The position numbers and the translations under genes are program-made. DNA of 64,000 nt from positions 1-64,000 of the forward strand of contig JAGBHT010000011.1 in assembly GCA_017935365.1 (NCBI GenBank), in the 5' to 3' direction. The DNA is from Ruminiclostridium sp. Its GTDB lineage: Bacteria > Bacillota > Clostridia > Oscillospirales > Ruminococcaceae. The notes beneath the pieces were generated by a model, which saw only the letters and a program-made list of their open reading frames with translations, had not been told where the DNA came from and searched no databases. Below, one piece after another: positions 22,023-31,243 of this stretch (the stretch's first letter is position 1; each line of letters begins with the position of its first letter).

Positions 22023-22422
22023 TAGGTTCTTTATGATTTTTCGCTTTTCCGGCAAAATATTTTTCCGCAACGCAGGAAAAGAATGCTGTTTTATCGCTTT
22101 CCGTAAAATTCTTATCGTCAAGGAGCGCCTTTACCTCGGACAATACCTCGTCGGCTTTCTCTCTTGTTTCTGTCGGGGAAGTACCGTAGAAATACAGCTT
22201 TTCGTCGCTTGACAGAACCAGATCCACCGTGTCGTCCGTCAGCAGTTCCTCGCTTACTCCGAGCAGTACAGCCATATCCGAAAGCGTTTTGGCTCTCGGT
22301 GTTCGTGCGCCGCTTATGTAGTTTGCAAGCGCTCTGTAGGTTATGGAAATGGCTGCCGCAAAATCTGTCTTTTTATAGCCGTTTCTTTTAATAAGTATCT
22401 CCAGCTTGTCCTTAAGTTCCAT
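22006..22422 (-). CDS. XRE-family transcriptional regulator
   Basis: 138 residues from ATG 22422 (GGAGGAAAT upstream). The N-terminal HTH (about 1-60) reads MELKDKLEILIKRNGYKKTD, then SITYRALANYISGARTPRAK and LLGVSEELLTDD. A C-terminal helical region (65-138) with DEVLSEVKALLDDKNF and FFSCVAEKYFAGKAK is often seen in Clostridia XRE regulators of unknown target. Its stop codon overlaps the repressor promoter. It is divergent from argG with a shared 240-bp control region. Confidence 0.82.
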   Translation of the reverse strand: MELKDKLEILIKRNGYKKTDFAAAISITYRALANYISGARTPRAKTLSDMAVLLGVSEELLTDDTVDLVLSSDEKLYFYGTSPTETREKADEVLSEVKALLDDKNFTESDKTAFFSCVAEKYFAGKAKNHKEPIDNAV

Positions 22423-22453
22423 ATTTCCTCCGACTGAATTTCCTTTTACTATT

Positions 22454-22482
22454 ATTATATCCTTACATTTACGGCTTGTCAA
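22454..22482 (-). promoter_or_regulatory. Promoter of the XRE regulator
   Basis: Minus strand TTGACA (22477-22482), 17-bp spacer, TATAAT (22454-22459). Confidence 0.8.
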
Positions 22483-22529
22483 TCAAAAAAATACATAAAA
22501 ATTCGCTAAAATTCAACAAATATTCACTA

Positions 22530-22594
22530 TATACAGTATAATATGCAGTTTGCTGTATAAAAACACTTGACTTTGATACGAAAAGGTGTATAAT
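22530..22594 (+). promoter_or_regulatory. argG promoter with upstream inverted repeat
   Basis: TTGACT (22567-22572), 16-bp spacer, TATAAT (22589-22594), giving a leader of about 60 nt. Upstream, TATACAG (22530-22536) and CTGTATA (22553-22559) form an inverted repeat that could bind a regulator. Several ATTCA half-sites (22501-22525 and 22593-22600) resemble halves of the Gram-positive ARG box, but no full 18-bp box is seen. Confidence 0.6.
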
Positions 22595-22663
22595 ATTCAA
22601 TGTGAGTTAAATCAGTAAGCAGAACGCCGTGAGGTGTCTGTGAGATAGAAAGGAAATAATAAA

Positions 22664-23890
22664 ATGGCTAAAGAAATCAAAAAGATCATACTTGCTTATT
22701 CAGGCGGACTTGATACTTCTATCATCATTCCGTGGTTACACGAAAACTACCCCGGTTGCGAGGTAATCTGCGTTGCAGGTAACGTAGGACAGGATTCTGA
22801 AATAGTAGGTCTTGAAGAAAGAGCTAAGAAGACAGGCGCATCAAAGCTCTACATAGAAGATATACAGGATGAATTCGTAAACGACTTCATATTCCCCACA
22901 CTCAAGGCAGGCGCTAAGTACGAGGGCTATCTGCTCGGTACATCGTTCGCTCGTCCTCCTATAGCCAAGAGACTCGTTGAGATAGCTAAGAAGGAAGGCG
23001 CTGACGCTATCTGCCACGGTTGCACAGGTAAGGGTAACGACCAGGTACGTTTTGAGCTTACAATAAAGGCTCTCGCTCCCGAACTTGAGATAATCGCTCC
23101 CTGGAGAATATGGGACATCAAGTCAAGAGAACAGGAGATCGAGTACGCTGAGGCTCACAATGTTCCGATAAAGATCACTCGTGAAACAAACTACTCAAAG
23201 GATATGAACCTCTGGCACTTATCACACGAAGGTCTTGACCTTGAAGACCCCGCAAACGAACCCCAGTACAACAAGAAGGGCTTCTTAGAGCTCGGCGTTT
23301 CACCCGAACAGGCTCCCGACAAGCCCACATACGTTACAATACACTTTGAAAAGGGTATCCCCACAGCACTTAACGGCGAAGAGATGGACGGCGTAAAGCT
23401 CATCAAGACTCTTAACAAGCTCGGCGGCGAGAACGGCATCGGTCTGTTCGACGTTGTTGAAAACAGACTTGTAGGTATGAAGTCAAGAGGCGTTTACGAA
23501 ACTCCCGGCGGAACAATTCTTTACCACGCTCACGAAGTTCTCGAAACAATCTGCCTTGATAAGGAAACACAGCACTACAAGTACGGTCTTGCACAGAAGT
23601 ATGCAGACATCGTATACAACGGTCAGTGGTACACACCTTTAAGAGAAGCTATGGACGCTTTTGTTGACAAGACACAGGAAACTGTTACAGGCGACGTTAA
23701 GCTCAAGCTCTACAAGGGCAATATCATCAACGCAGGCGTTACATCACCCTACACACTGTACAGCGAAGATTTCGCTTCATTCGGTGAGGATGATGTTTAC
23801 GACCAGACAGATTCAAAGGGCTTTATCAACCTGTTCGGTCTGCCGATAAAGGTTAAGGCTCTGCTTGATGCCGAGAGAAACAATAAGTAA
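22664..23890 (+). CDS. argG: Argininosuccinate synthase
   Basis: Joins citrulline and aspartate with ATP to form argininosuccinate, the penultimate step of arginine synthesis. 408 residues, full length. The ATP pyrophosphatase P-loop [14 protein letters not shown] is at about 10-23; further conserved parts are [31 protein letters not shown] and [10 protein letters not shown]. Codon use is biased to abundant codons, suggesting strong expression. It has its own promoter and a terminator before argH. Confidence 0.97.
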   Translation: MAKEIKKIILAYSGGLDTSIIIPWLHENYPGCEVICVAGNVGQDSEIVGLEERAKKTGASKLYIEDIQDEFVNDFIFPTLKAGAKYEGYLLGTSFARPPIAKRLVEIAKKEGADAICHGCTGKGNDQVRFELTIKALAPELEIIAPWRIWDIKSREQEIEYAEAHNVPIKITRETNYSKDMNLWHLSHEGLDLEDPANEPQYNKKGFLELGVSPEQAPDKPTYVTIHFEKGIPTALNGEEMDGVKLIKTLNKLGGENGIGLFDVVENRLVGMKSRGVYETPGGTILYHAHEVLETICLDKETQHYKYGLAQKYADIVYNGQWYTPLREAMDAFVDKTQETVTGDVKLKLYKGNIINAGVTSPYTLYSEDFASFGEDDVYDQTDSKGFINLFGLPIKVKALLDAERNNK

Positions 23891-23914
23891 GCTTTAAAAG
23901 CGTTACGGTAAATC

Positions 23915-23947
23915 CCGCAAGGTGTAAATCTATGCCTTGCGGCTTTT
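23915..23947 (+). terminator. Terminator after argG
   Basis: CCGCAAGG (23915-23922) and CCTTGCGG (23935-23942) followed by CTTTT. Confidence 0.75.
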
Positions 23948-23967
23948 ACGGTTTTATAAGATACGAT

Positions 23968-24041
23968 TTAAAATACGATTTAAAATACGGTCTGTACCGT
24001 TTTTTCCGGTCGTTACGGCTGTATTTTAAGCTGTATTTTAA
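23968..24041. repeat. Paired inverted/direct repeats in the argH leader
   Basis: Two TTAAAATAC units 12 bp apart (23968-23976, 23980-23988) mirrored by two GTATTTTAA units also 12 bp apart (24021-24029, 24033-24041). The 21-bp arms match at 18 positions around a 32-bp centre. It could be a regulator binding array (for example ArgR) or an RNA structure. Confidence 0.6.
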
Positions 24042-24070
24042 ATAGTGTTTTATTTATTACTCTTATATTT

Positions 24071-24103
24071 ATAACGGAAAAAACAAGACGCTTTTTGCGT
24101 TAT
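24071..24103. other. Hairpin before argH
   Basis: ATAACG (24071-24076) pairs with CGTTAT (24098-24103), extended by an A5/T5 inner helix. It ends 36 bp before the argH start and may affect leader RNA; no T run follows. Confidence 0.4.
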
Positions 24104-24139
24104 GAACATAAAAGCATAAATCTGAAAGGAAACAACAGT

Positions 24140-25528
24140 ATGTCTAAAATGATGTGGGCAGGAAGATTTTCAAAAGAGGTCGATTCAAAAGTCAACGACT
24201 TCAATTCTTCTATCTCATTTGACGCAAGAATGTACAAGCATGATATAAAAGGCTCTATAGCACATGCTACAATGCTCGGCGAGTGCGGAATTATTGATCC
24301 CGCCGACAGCAAGGTTATTATAGAGGGTCTGAACGGAATTTTAAGCGACATCGAAAGCGGAAAGCTTCATTTCGATCCCAATGCGGAAGATATCCATATG
24401 TTCGTTGAGGCTGAACTTACAGCCCGTATAGGCGATGCGGGAAAGCGTCTTCACACCGCCAGGAGCAGAAACGACCAGGTTGCACTTGATATAAAGCTTT
24501 ATCTCAAGGACGAGGTCGATGAAATAGCAAAGCTTGTCCGTGAGCTTATAAATACTATTATAGATATTGCAAAACAGCACACCGAAACCGTAATGCCGGG
24601 TTATACCCACTTACAGCGTGCTCAGCCTGTTACATTTGCCCATCATCTTATGGCTTATGCACAGATGCTGACAAGAGATCTGACAAGACTTGCAGACTGC
24701 AAGGAGAGAATGGACGTAATGCCGCTCGGCTCGTGTGCGCTTGCAGGCACTACATATCCTCTTAACAGAAAGAGAACGGCAGAACTTCTCGGCTTTAAGG
24801 ATATTACTATGAACAGCCTTGACGGCGTATCCGACAGGGATTTCTGCATTGAGCTGTGCTCCGATATTTCGATGCTTATGATGCATCTTTCCAGATTTTC
24901 CGAAGAGATAATTATGTGGTGTTCATGGGAGTTCAAGTTTATTGAGCTTGACGATGCTTATTCTACAGGCAGTTCGATAATGCCGCAGAAGAAGAACCCC
25001 GATGTTACAGAGCTTATAAGAGGTAAGACAGCAAGAGTATACGGCGACTTACAGACACTGCTCACAATGATGAAGGGACTTCCGCTTGCATACAACAAGG
25101 ATATGCAGGAGGACAAGGAAGCAATATTTGACGCTGTAGACACGGTAAAGCTGTGTATCTCGACATTTATCCCGATGCTCGCAACAATGACAGTGCTTAA
25201 GGACAATATGCGTACTGCCGCCGCAAAGGGCTTTATAAATGCTACCGACTGTGCAGATTATCTTGTAAAGAAAGGACTTCCTTTCAGAACAGCATACAAG
25301 ATAACGGGAACTCTTGTTGCACTTTGCATTGAAAAGAACACAACGCTTGAACAGCTCCCGATAGAAGAATACAAGAAGCTGTGCGAAACATTCGACACAG
25401 ACGTATATGATGCTATCAGCCTTGATACCTGCGTTATGCAGAGAGGCGTTGACGGTGGACCTGCTCCCAATGCCGTAAAGCGTCAGATAGCAGAGCTTGA
25501 AAGCAGACTGGGCGGTATCGATATCTGA
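24140..25528 (+). CDS. argH: Argininosuccinate lyase
   Basis: Splits argininosuccinate into arginine and fumarate, the last pathway step. 462 residues from ATG 24140 (GAAAGGAAA upstream; an in-frame ATG 45 bp earlier lacks such a site). Fumarase/aspartase superfamily signatures: MWAGRFSKEVDSKVNDFN at the start, HTARSRNDQVALD, MPGYTHLQRAQPVTFAHH and the flexible loop GSSIMPQKKNPDVTEL. Its stop overlaps the start of the following GNAT gene (TGATG). It heads the argH-GNAT-argCJBDF run. Confidence 0.97.
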   Translation: MSKMMWAGRFSKEVDSKVNDFNSSISFDARMYKHDIKGSIAHATMLGECGIIDPADSKVIIEGLNGILSDIESGKLHFDPNAEDIHMFVEAELTARIGDAGKRLHTARSRNDQVALDIKLYLKDEVDEIAKLVRELINTIIDIAKQHTETVMPGYTHLQRAQPVTFAHHLMAYAQMLTRDLTRLADCKERMDVMPLGSCALAGTTYPLNRKRTAELLGFKDITMNSLDGVSDRDFCIELCSDISMLMMHLSRFSEEIIMWCSWEFKFIELDDAYSTGSSIMPQKKNPDVTELIRGKTARVYGDLQTLLTMMKGLPLAYNKDMQEDKEAIFDAVDTVKLCISTFIPMLATMTVLKDNMRTAAAKGFINATDCADYLVKKGLPFRTAYKITGTLVALCIEKNTTLEQLPIEEYKKLCETFDTDVYDAISLDTCVMQRGVDGGPAPNAVKRQIAELESRLGGIDI

Positions 25529-25941
25529 TGATAACTTATGAATACAGATTACCGCACGATATAAATTCGTTCAGACGAAGCGTAGGCTGGTATGAGCTTT
25601 CGCCAAGGCAGCTTGAATGTGCGCTGTCACGTTCTGTGTTTGCGATAACGGCGCTTGACGGCGAAAAAGAGGTCGGCTCGGCACGAGTTGTCGGTGACGG
25701 CGGTTATCAGTTCTTTATCAGCGACGTTATCGTCCGTCCCGAATATCAGGGACAGGGCATAGGCAGAGGGATGCTGACAAGGCTTATGGACAAGGCTTTG
25801 TCGGTTGCCGACGAGGGCGAAACGATAATGATAAACCTTATGTCCGCAAAGGATAAAGAGCCGTTTTACGAAAAGCTCGGATTTATGCGCAGACCTAATG
25901 ATGAACGCGGTTGCGGAATGACAAGATTTCTTAAAAAATAA
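25528..25941 (+). CDS. GNAT-family N-acetyltransferase
   Basis: 137 residues; the start codon overlaps the argH stop, so the two are translationally coupled. The acetyl-CoA motif A is clear: ISDVIVRPEYQGQGIGRGML, with motif B near EPFYEKLGFM. Embedded between argH and argC, it may acetylate glutamate to prime the acetyl cycle that ArgJ maintains, or may act on an unrelated amine. The sequence alone does not identify the substrate and it is shorter than classical ArgA. Confidence 0.85.
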   Translation: MITYEYRLPHDINSFRRSVGWYELSPRQLECALSRSVFAITALDGEKEVGSARVVGDGGYQFFISDVIVRPEYQGQGIGRGMLTRLMDKALSVADEGETIMINLMSAKDKEPFYEKLGFMRRPNDERGCGMTRFLKK

Positions 25942-25952
25942 GAGGTGCTTAT

Positions 25953-26900
25953 ATGAGCGTAAAGGTGTATATTGACGGTCAGGAAGGAACGACCGGACTT
26001 AAAATTCTTGAACGTTTCAAGGACAGAAAAGACATTGAAATAATGAAGATAGATGAGGACAAGAGAAAGGATAACAATGAGCGTAAGAAGTTCATCTGCT
26101 CGTCCGATTTCACTTTCCTTTGTTTACCCGATTCCGCCGCAAGAGAGGCAGTCGAGCTTGCAGAGGGAAGTAACGTCCGTATAATAGATGCGTCTACCGC
26201 ACACCGTACAAATCCCGACTGGGCATACGGTTTTCCGGAGCTTTCAAAGGAGCGTAGAGAAAAGATAGCGTCCTCTTCAAGAGTGGCTGTCCCCGGTTGC
26301 TACGCAAGCGGTTTCATATCGCTTGTTTACCCGCTTGTAAAGGCGGGCATCATGCCGAGCGATTATCCCGTAGTCGCTCATGCGGTATCCGGTTACAGCG
26401 GAGCCGGAAAGAAAGCTATCGCAGTGTATGAAAGCGATGAAAAGCCCGAAGAGTTCTACAGCCCCAGACAGTATGCACTTCCTCAGGAGCACAAGCACTT
26501 ACCCGAAATGATGAAGATAAGCGGACTTGATTACAAGCCTGTGTTCAATCCTCTGATATGTGATTATTTCAGCGGTATGGTCGTTACAGTTCCTGTACTG
26601 ACAAGACTTCTGCCGAAGAAATATACACTTGCCGATATCCACAAGGCTTTCTCGGAGCATTATGCAGACGCAAATCTTGTCAAGGTAATGCCTGTGATGG
26701 GCGAGGGCGTTCTCGAAAACGGTTTCCTTGCCGCAAATACATTATCCGGCAAGAACAATATGGAGATATTCGTTTGCGGAAACGATGAGCGTGTAGTGCT
26801 TTGCTCAAGACTTGACAACTTAGGCAAGGGCGCAAGCGGTGCGGCTGTTCAGTGCCTTAACATAATGATGGGCATTGACGAAACGACCGGTCTTGTATAA
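25953..26900 (+). CDS. argC: N-acetyl-gamma-glutamyl-phosphate reductase
   Basis: NADPH-dependent reduction of N-acetylglutamyl phosphate to the semialdehyde. 315 residues, the shorter ArgC type. N-terminal KVYIDGQEGTTGLKILERF is the NADP-binding region, the catalytic cysteine is C116 (VAVPGCYASGF), and VSGYSGAGKKA is the family signature. Twelve bp after the GNAT gene with AGAGGTGC upstream, clearly in the same operon. Confidence 0.96.
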   Translation: MSVKVYIDGQEGTTGLKILERFKDRKDIEIMKIDEDKRKDNNERKKFICSSDFTFLCLPDSAAREAVELAEGSNVRIIDASTAHRTNPDWAYGFPELSKERREKIASSSRVAVPGCYASGFISLVYPLVKAGIMPSDYPVVAHAVSGYSGAGKKAIAVYESDEKPEEFYSPRQYALPQEHKHLPEMMKISGLDYKPVFNPLICDYFSGMVVTVPVLTRLLPKKYTLADIHKAFSEHYADANLVKVMPVMGEGVLENGFLAANTLSGKNNMEIFVCGNDERVVLCSRLDNLGKGASGAAVQCLNIMMGIDETTGLV

Positions 26901-26917
26901 TAAGAGAGGTAATAACA

Positions 26918-28150
26918 ATGGTTGAATTTGATAACTATAAATTAGTCGATAAGGGCGTATGTGCCGCAAAAGGTTTCAAGGCAGGCGGTATAAATGTCGG
27001 CATAAAGCCCGGCTCAAAAAAGCGTGACCTTGCTGTGATAAGCTGTGATACAAAGTGCACTGCGGCGGCAATCTATACGCAGAACAAGGTAAAGGGTGCG
27101 CCGATCATCGTTACAAAGGAACACCTTAAGAACGGTGTTGCTCAGGCGGTTATCGTAAACAGTGGCAACGCAAATACCTGCAACTCGAACGGTATCGAGA
27201 TAGCAGAGCAGATGTGCGAACTTTGCGCAAATGAACTTGGCATTGACAAGAATGATATTATAGTAGGCTCTACAGGCGTTATCGGACAGAAGCTGTCAAT
27301 CGACCCTGTGAAGAACAACATAAAGACGCTCGTTGACAGTATCAGCGAGGACGGCAGTTCGCTTGCGTGCGAGGCTATAATGACTACCGATACACGCAAA
27401 AAGGAGCTTGCAGTCGAATTCACTCTTGACGGCAAGACCTGTCACATAGGCGGTATCAGCAAGGGTAGCGGTATGATAAACCCCAATATGGCTACAATGC
27501 TAGCATTTATCACGACTGACGTAAAGATAAACGCCGAGCTTCTGCACAAGGCACTGAAAAGAACAGCCGATATTACTTACAATATGGTAAGCGTTGACGG
27601 CGATACTTCTACAAACGATACGCTTTGCATTATGGCGTCGGGACTTGCAGGCAACAAGGAAATAACAGCAGAGGATAAGGATTATGAAGTGTTCATAAAC
27701 GGTCTTTACGCTGTAATGATGAACCTTGCAAGAGAAACAGCCCGTGACGGCGAGGGCGCAACAAAGCTGATGGAGTGCGTTGTTGATCACGCACCTACAG
27801 AAGCCGTTGCAAAGAGCGTTGCACTGTCTGTTATCAACAGCAGTCTTTTAAAGGCGGCTATCTTTGCGGCAGACGCAAACTGGGGACGTATCCTCTGTGC
27901 AATAGGCTATGCCGAGGGCGACTTTGATATATCAAAGGTTGAAGTCGTTCTGTCATCGTCAAAGGGCAGTGTAAAGGTTTGCGAGAACGGTGCAGGCGTT
28001 GACTTCTCAGAGGACGAAGCGTTCAAGATACTTTCCGAAGATGAGATCGTTATAAGAATAGATATGCACGACGGTGCGGATAAGTCGGTAGCGTGGGGTT
28101 GCGACCTGACTTATGAATATGTAAAGATAAACGCAGAATACAGAAGCTGA
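26918..28150 (+). CDS. argJ: Bifunctional ornithine acetyltransferase/N-acetylglutamate synthase
   Basis: Transfers the acetyl group from acetylornithine to glutamate, recycling it; bifunctional forms also use acetyl-CoA. 410 residues. Autoproteolysis site and nucleophile are visible at KGSGMINPNMATML, cleavage before T193, giving alpha and beta chains. Also VNSGNANTCNSNG, STGVIGQKL and ADANWGRILCAIGY are conserved. Whether it is mono- or bifunctional cannot be read from the sequence; the adjacent GNAT gene could supply the first acetylglutamate if ArgJ is monofunctional. Confidence 0.96.
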   Translation: MVEFDNYKLVDKGVCAAKGFKAGGINVGIKPGSKKRDLAVISCDTKCTAAAIYTQNKVKGAPIIVTKEHLKNGVAQAVIVNSGNANTCNSNGIEIAEQMCELCANELGIDKNDIIVGSTGVIGQKLSIDPVKNNIKTLVDSISEDGSSLACEAIMTTDTRKKELAVEFTLDGKTCHIGGISKGSGMINPNMATMLAFITTDVKINAELLHKALKRTADITYNMVSVDGDTSTNDTLCIMASGLAGNKEITAEDKDYEVFINGLYAVMMNLARETARDGEGATKLMECVVDHAPTEAVAKSVALSVINSSLLKAAIFAADANWGRILCAIGYAEGDFDISKVEVVLSSSKGSVKVCENGAGVDFSEDEAFKILSEDEIVIRIDMHDGADKSVAWGCDLTYEYVKINAEYRS

Positions 28151-28170
28151 CACCGAAAGGACAAAAGAAA

Positions 28171-29022
28171 ATGGAACTTGAAAACGAAAAGAGAGCAAGT
28201 ATATTAAGCGACGCTCTTCCTTATATACAGCAGTATTCAAACAAGGTCGTAGTAGTAAAGTACGGCGGTAACGCAATGACAAACGACAAGCTGAAGCAGG
28301 CGGTAATGTCCGATCTCGTTCTGCTGTCGCTTTGCGGTATCAAGATAGTGCTTGTACATGGCGGCGGACCTGAGATAAATGCAATGCTTAAGAAAGTCGG
28401 CAAGGAGAGCAAGTTTGTAAACGGACTGCGATACACCGATGAAGAAACGATAAACATTGTCCAGATGGTACTTTGCGGTAAGGTGAACAAGGATCTTGTA
28501 GATTTACTTTACAGCCACAAGGGCAGAGCGGTAGGTCTTTGCGGTCTTGACGACCATATGATCGAAGCGGAACAGCTTGATCCCGAACTCGGACTTGTAG
28601 GCGAGATAACCCAGGTAAACGTAAGCCTTATAAACGATGTGCTTGAAAAGGGCTATATCCCCGTAATCTCAACTGTTGCGGCAGGCAAGGACGGCACTGT
28701 CTACAATATAAACGCAGATACGGCGGCGGCAAGAATTGCGGCTGAGATGAAGGCTGAAAACCTTATCCTTATGACAGATATCAAGGGACTTCTTGAAGAC
28801 AAGGACGACGACAGCACACTTATCCAGACTGTCGGCGTTTCCGAAGTGCCTTATCTCAAAAAGCAGGGCATAATCTCGGGCGGTATGATACCTAAGATCG
28901 ACTGCTGTGTTGAGGCTGTCCGAAGAGGTGTAAAGAAAGCAAATATAATTGACGGAAGAATACCTCATTCAATACTTATAGAACTGCTTACAAACGAAGG
29001 CGCAGGCACGATGATCGTCTGA
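28171..29022 (+). CDS. argB: Acetylglutamate kinase
   Basis: Phosphorylates N-acetylglutamate, usually the arginine-inhibited control step. 283 residues. Amino-acid kinase fold motifs: VVVKYGGNAM, IKIVLVHGGGPEINAML, GLCGLDDHMIEA, YNINADTAAARIA, MTDIKGLLED and GGMIPKIDCCVEA. It has no long N-terminal helix typical of some inhibited hexameric forms beyond the first 20 residues. Twenty bp after argJ with GAAAGGA upstream. Confidence 0.97.
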   Translation: MELENEKRASILSDALPYIQQYSNKVVVVKYGGNAMTNDKLKQAVMSDLVLLSLCGIKIVLVHGGGPEINAMLKKVGKESKFVNGLRYTDEETINIVQMVLCGKVNKDLVDLLYSHKGRAVGLCGLDDHMIEAEQLDPELGLVGEITQVNVSLINDVLEKGYIPVISTVAAGKDGTVYNINADTAAARIAAEMKAENLILMTDIKGLLEDKDDDSTLIQTVGVSEVPYLKKQGIISGGMIPKIDCCVEAVRRGVKKANIIDGRIPHSILIELLTNEGAGTMIV

Positions 29023-29055
29023 TCTATCGGCGCTGATAAGCGGAAAGGACAGATT

Positions 29056-30219
29056 ATGAATACTATAGACAAATTCAACTCGCATATAATGGGTTCATAT
29101 GGCAGACTGAACGTTGTACTCGACAAGGGCGAGGACGACAGGGCTGTTGATGAAAACGGCAAGACATATATAGATTTCGGAAGCGGTATCGGTACAAATT
29201 CGCTCGGCTACTGCAACAAGGAGTGGGCTGACGCTGTGTGCAACCAGGTACGCAGTATACAGCATACCTCAAACTACTACTATACAAAGGTACAGGCTGA
29301 GTTCGCAGAGAGATTGTCGGAAGCTACCGGTATGAAGAATATGTTCCTTTGCAACAGCGGTGCGGAAGCCAACGAATGCGCCATAAAGATAGCAAGAAAG
29401 TACAGCTTCGACAAATACGGCAAGGGCAGACACAATATTATCACCCTTGTAAATTCATTCCACGGCAGAACGCTCTGCACGCTGTCAGCGACAGGACAGG
29501 ACGTATTCCACAACTACTTCTTCCCGTTTGTTGACGGATTTATAAACGTTGAAGCAAACAACATAGAAGACCTTAAGGCAAAGCTCGATGATACGGTATG
29601 CGCCGTAATGTTTGAGTACATACAGGGCGAGGGCGGTGTTGTACCGCTCCAGCAGAAGTTCGTTGACGCAATATTCGAGCTTTGCGGTGAGCGTGACGTG
29701 CTGACGATTTCCGATGAAGTACAGACGGGTGTCGGCAGAACAGGTAAATTCCTTGCAGGTGATAATTTCGGAAAGAAAGCCGATATAATAACGCTTGCAA
29801 AGGGTATCGCAGGCGGTATCCCGATGGGTGCGTGCCTCAGCGGAGATAAGTGTGCAAATGTGCTTACTCCTGGTACACACGGCTCGACATTCGGCGGAAA
29901 TCCTATTGCTTGCGCCGGTGCTATCGAAGTTCTCAAAAAGGCGGCAGACCCGATCTTCTTATCACAGGTTGCCGACAAGGGCAGATATATAGCTGAAAAG
30001 CTGAAAGAGATACCCGAGGTCGAATCGGTTACGGGTATGGGTCTTATGATTGGCATAAAGCTAAAGACCAAGAATGCAAAGGATATACTGAATGCCGCTC
30101 TTGAACACGGACTCCTTATCCTTACGGCAAAAGAAAAGATAAGACTTCTCCCGCCGCTTACTATCTCGTATGAAGATATCGACAAGGGACTTGAAATACT
30201 TGCAGAGCTTTTAAAGTAA
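29056..30219 (+). CDS. argD: Acetylornithine aminotransferase
   Basis: PLP enzyme converting N-acetylglutamate semialdehyde to N-acetylornithine with glutamate. 387 residues. Class III aminotransferase signatures: SGIGTNSLGY, FLCNSGAEANECAIKIAR, NSFHGRTLCTLSATGQ, ISDEVQTGVGRTGK, and the PLP lysine K249 in ITLAKGIAGGIPMGA. In operon position after argB, with GGAAAGGAC upstream. Confidence 0.96.
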   Translation: MNTIDKFNSHIMGSYGRLNVVLDKGEDDRAVDENGKTYIDFGSGIGTNSLGYCNKEWADAVCNQVRSIQHTSNYYYTKVQAEFAERLSEATGMKNMFLCNSGAEANECAIKIARKYSFDKYGKGRHNIITLVNSFHGRTLCTLSATGQDVFHNYFFPFVDGFINVEANNIEDLKAKLDDTVCAVMFEYIQGEGGVVPLQQKFVDAIFELCGERDVLTISDEVQTGVGRTGKFLAGDNFGKKADIITLAKGIAGGIPMGACLSGDKCANVLTPGTHGSTFGGNPIACAGAIEVLKKAADPIFLSQVADKGRYIAEKLKEIPEVESVTGMGLMIGIKLKTKNAKDILNAALEHGLLILTAKEKIRLLPPLTISYEDIDKGLEILAELLK

Positions 30220-30254
30220 AGTAAAATAAAAACTAAAACCGAAAGGAAAGAATT

Positions 30255-31166
30255 ATGAAACATTTACTTAAGATGATGGATCTCAGCACTGAGGAGATCA
30301 TAGAGATACTCAATCTCGCAGACCAGCTCAAGTATGAGCTTAAGCACGGCATTCCCCACGACCACTTAAAGGGCAAGACGCTCGGTATGATCTTCCGCAA
30401 GGCTTCTACAAGAACGAGAGTTTCTTTTGAAACAGGTATGTACCAGCTCGGCGGTAATCCCCTTTACCTCTCCGCAAGCGATATGCAGATAGGCAGAGGC
30501 GAGCCTATCCAGGATACAGCAAGAGTATTATCACGTTACATTGACGGTATCATGATAAGAACATTTGATCAGGCTGAAGTCGAGAACCTTGCAGAATACG
30601 GCAATATTCCGATAATCAACGGTCTTACAGACCTTTCACACCCCTGCCAGGTGCTTGCAGACCTTATGACTATCCGTGAGTACAAGGGCAAGCTTGACGG
30701 ACTCAAGATGTGCTACATAGGCGACGGCAACAACATGGCAAATTCGCTTATCGTCGGCGGCTTAAAGACAGGTATGAGCGTATCTGTTGCCTGCCCCGAA
30801 AACTATCACCCTGCCGCTACAACTCTTGCGTTTGCAGAGAAGTATGACTGCTTTGAGCTGACAGACGATCCGATAAAGGCTGCAAAGGACGCAGACGTTA
30901 TCTTTACGGATGTATGGGCATCTATGGGTCAGGAAGGCGAAGCCGAGATCAGAAAGAAAGCATTCAAGGGCTTCCAGATAAACGATGAGGTTATGGCTGT
31001 TGCAAAGCCCGACGCTATGGTTCAGCACTGCCTGCCCGCACACAGAGAAGAAGAGATCACAGCCAAGGTATTTGAAGAGCACGCAAACGAGATCTTTGAC
31101 GAAGCTGAAAACAGACTCCACGCACAGAAGGCGGTAATGGTACTGCTTATGGGCAATAAGGACTGA
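30255..31166 (+). CDS. argF: Ornithine carbamoyltransferase
   Basis: Forms citrulline from ornithine and carbamoyl phosphate, linking to the carB gene at the left of the window. 303 residues. Carbamoyl-phosphate site KASTRTRVSFE, then LSHPCQVLADLMT, and the ornithine/zinc-type loop HCLPAHREEE. Last gene of the arginine run; a hairpin follows at 31190-31220. An anabolic role is favoured by the surrounding biosynthetic genes, with no arcA or arcC present. Confidence 0.97.
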   Translation: MKHLLKMMDLSTEEIIEILNLADQLKYELKHGIPHDHLKGKTLGMIFRKASTRTRVSFETGMYQLGGNPLYLSASDMQIGRGEPIQDTARVLSRYIDGIMIRTFDQAEVENLAEYGNIPIINGLTDLSHPCQVLADLMTIREYKGKLDGLKMCYIGDGNNMANSLIVGGLKTGMSVSVACPENYHPAATTLAFAEKYDCFELTDDPIKAAKDADVIFTDVWASMGQEGEAEIRKKAFKGFQINDEVMAVAKPDAMVQHCLPAHREEEITAKVFEEHANEIFDEAENRLHAQKAVMVLLMGNKD

Positions 31167-31189
31167 TCCGGATAAAACTTAAATATCCG

Positions 31190-31220
31190 ATACGGAGCAA
31201 TACATTATGTTGCTCCGTAT
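31190..31220 (+). terminator. Hairpin after the arginine operon
   Basis: 11-bp stem ATACGGAGCAA (31190-31200)/TTGCTCCGTAT (31210-31220). No T run follows, so termination may be weak and the next gene may be read through. Confidence 0.5.
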
Positions 31221-31243
31221 TCGTGTAATATGGGGGAATAGTC

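Noticed and set aside
22501..22600. A canonical ARG box upstream of argG
   Set aside because: Only scattered ATTCA half-sites are seen; no 18-bp imperfect palindrome with both halves was found, so a box is not annotated.
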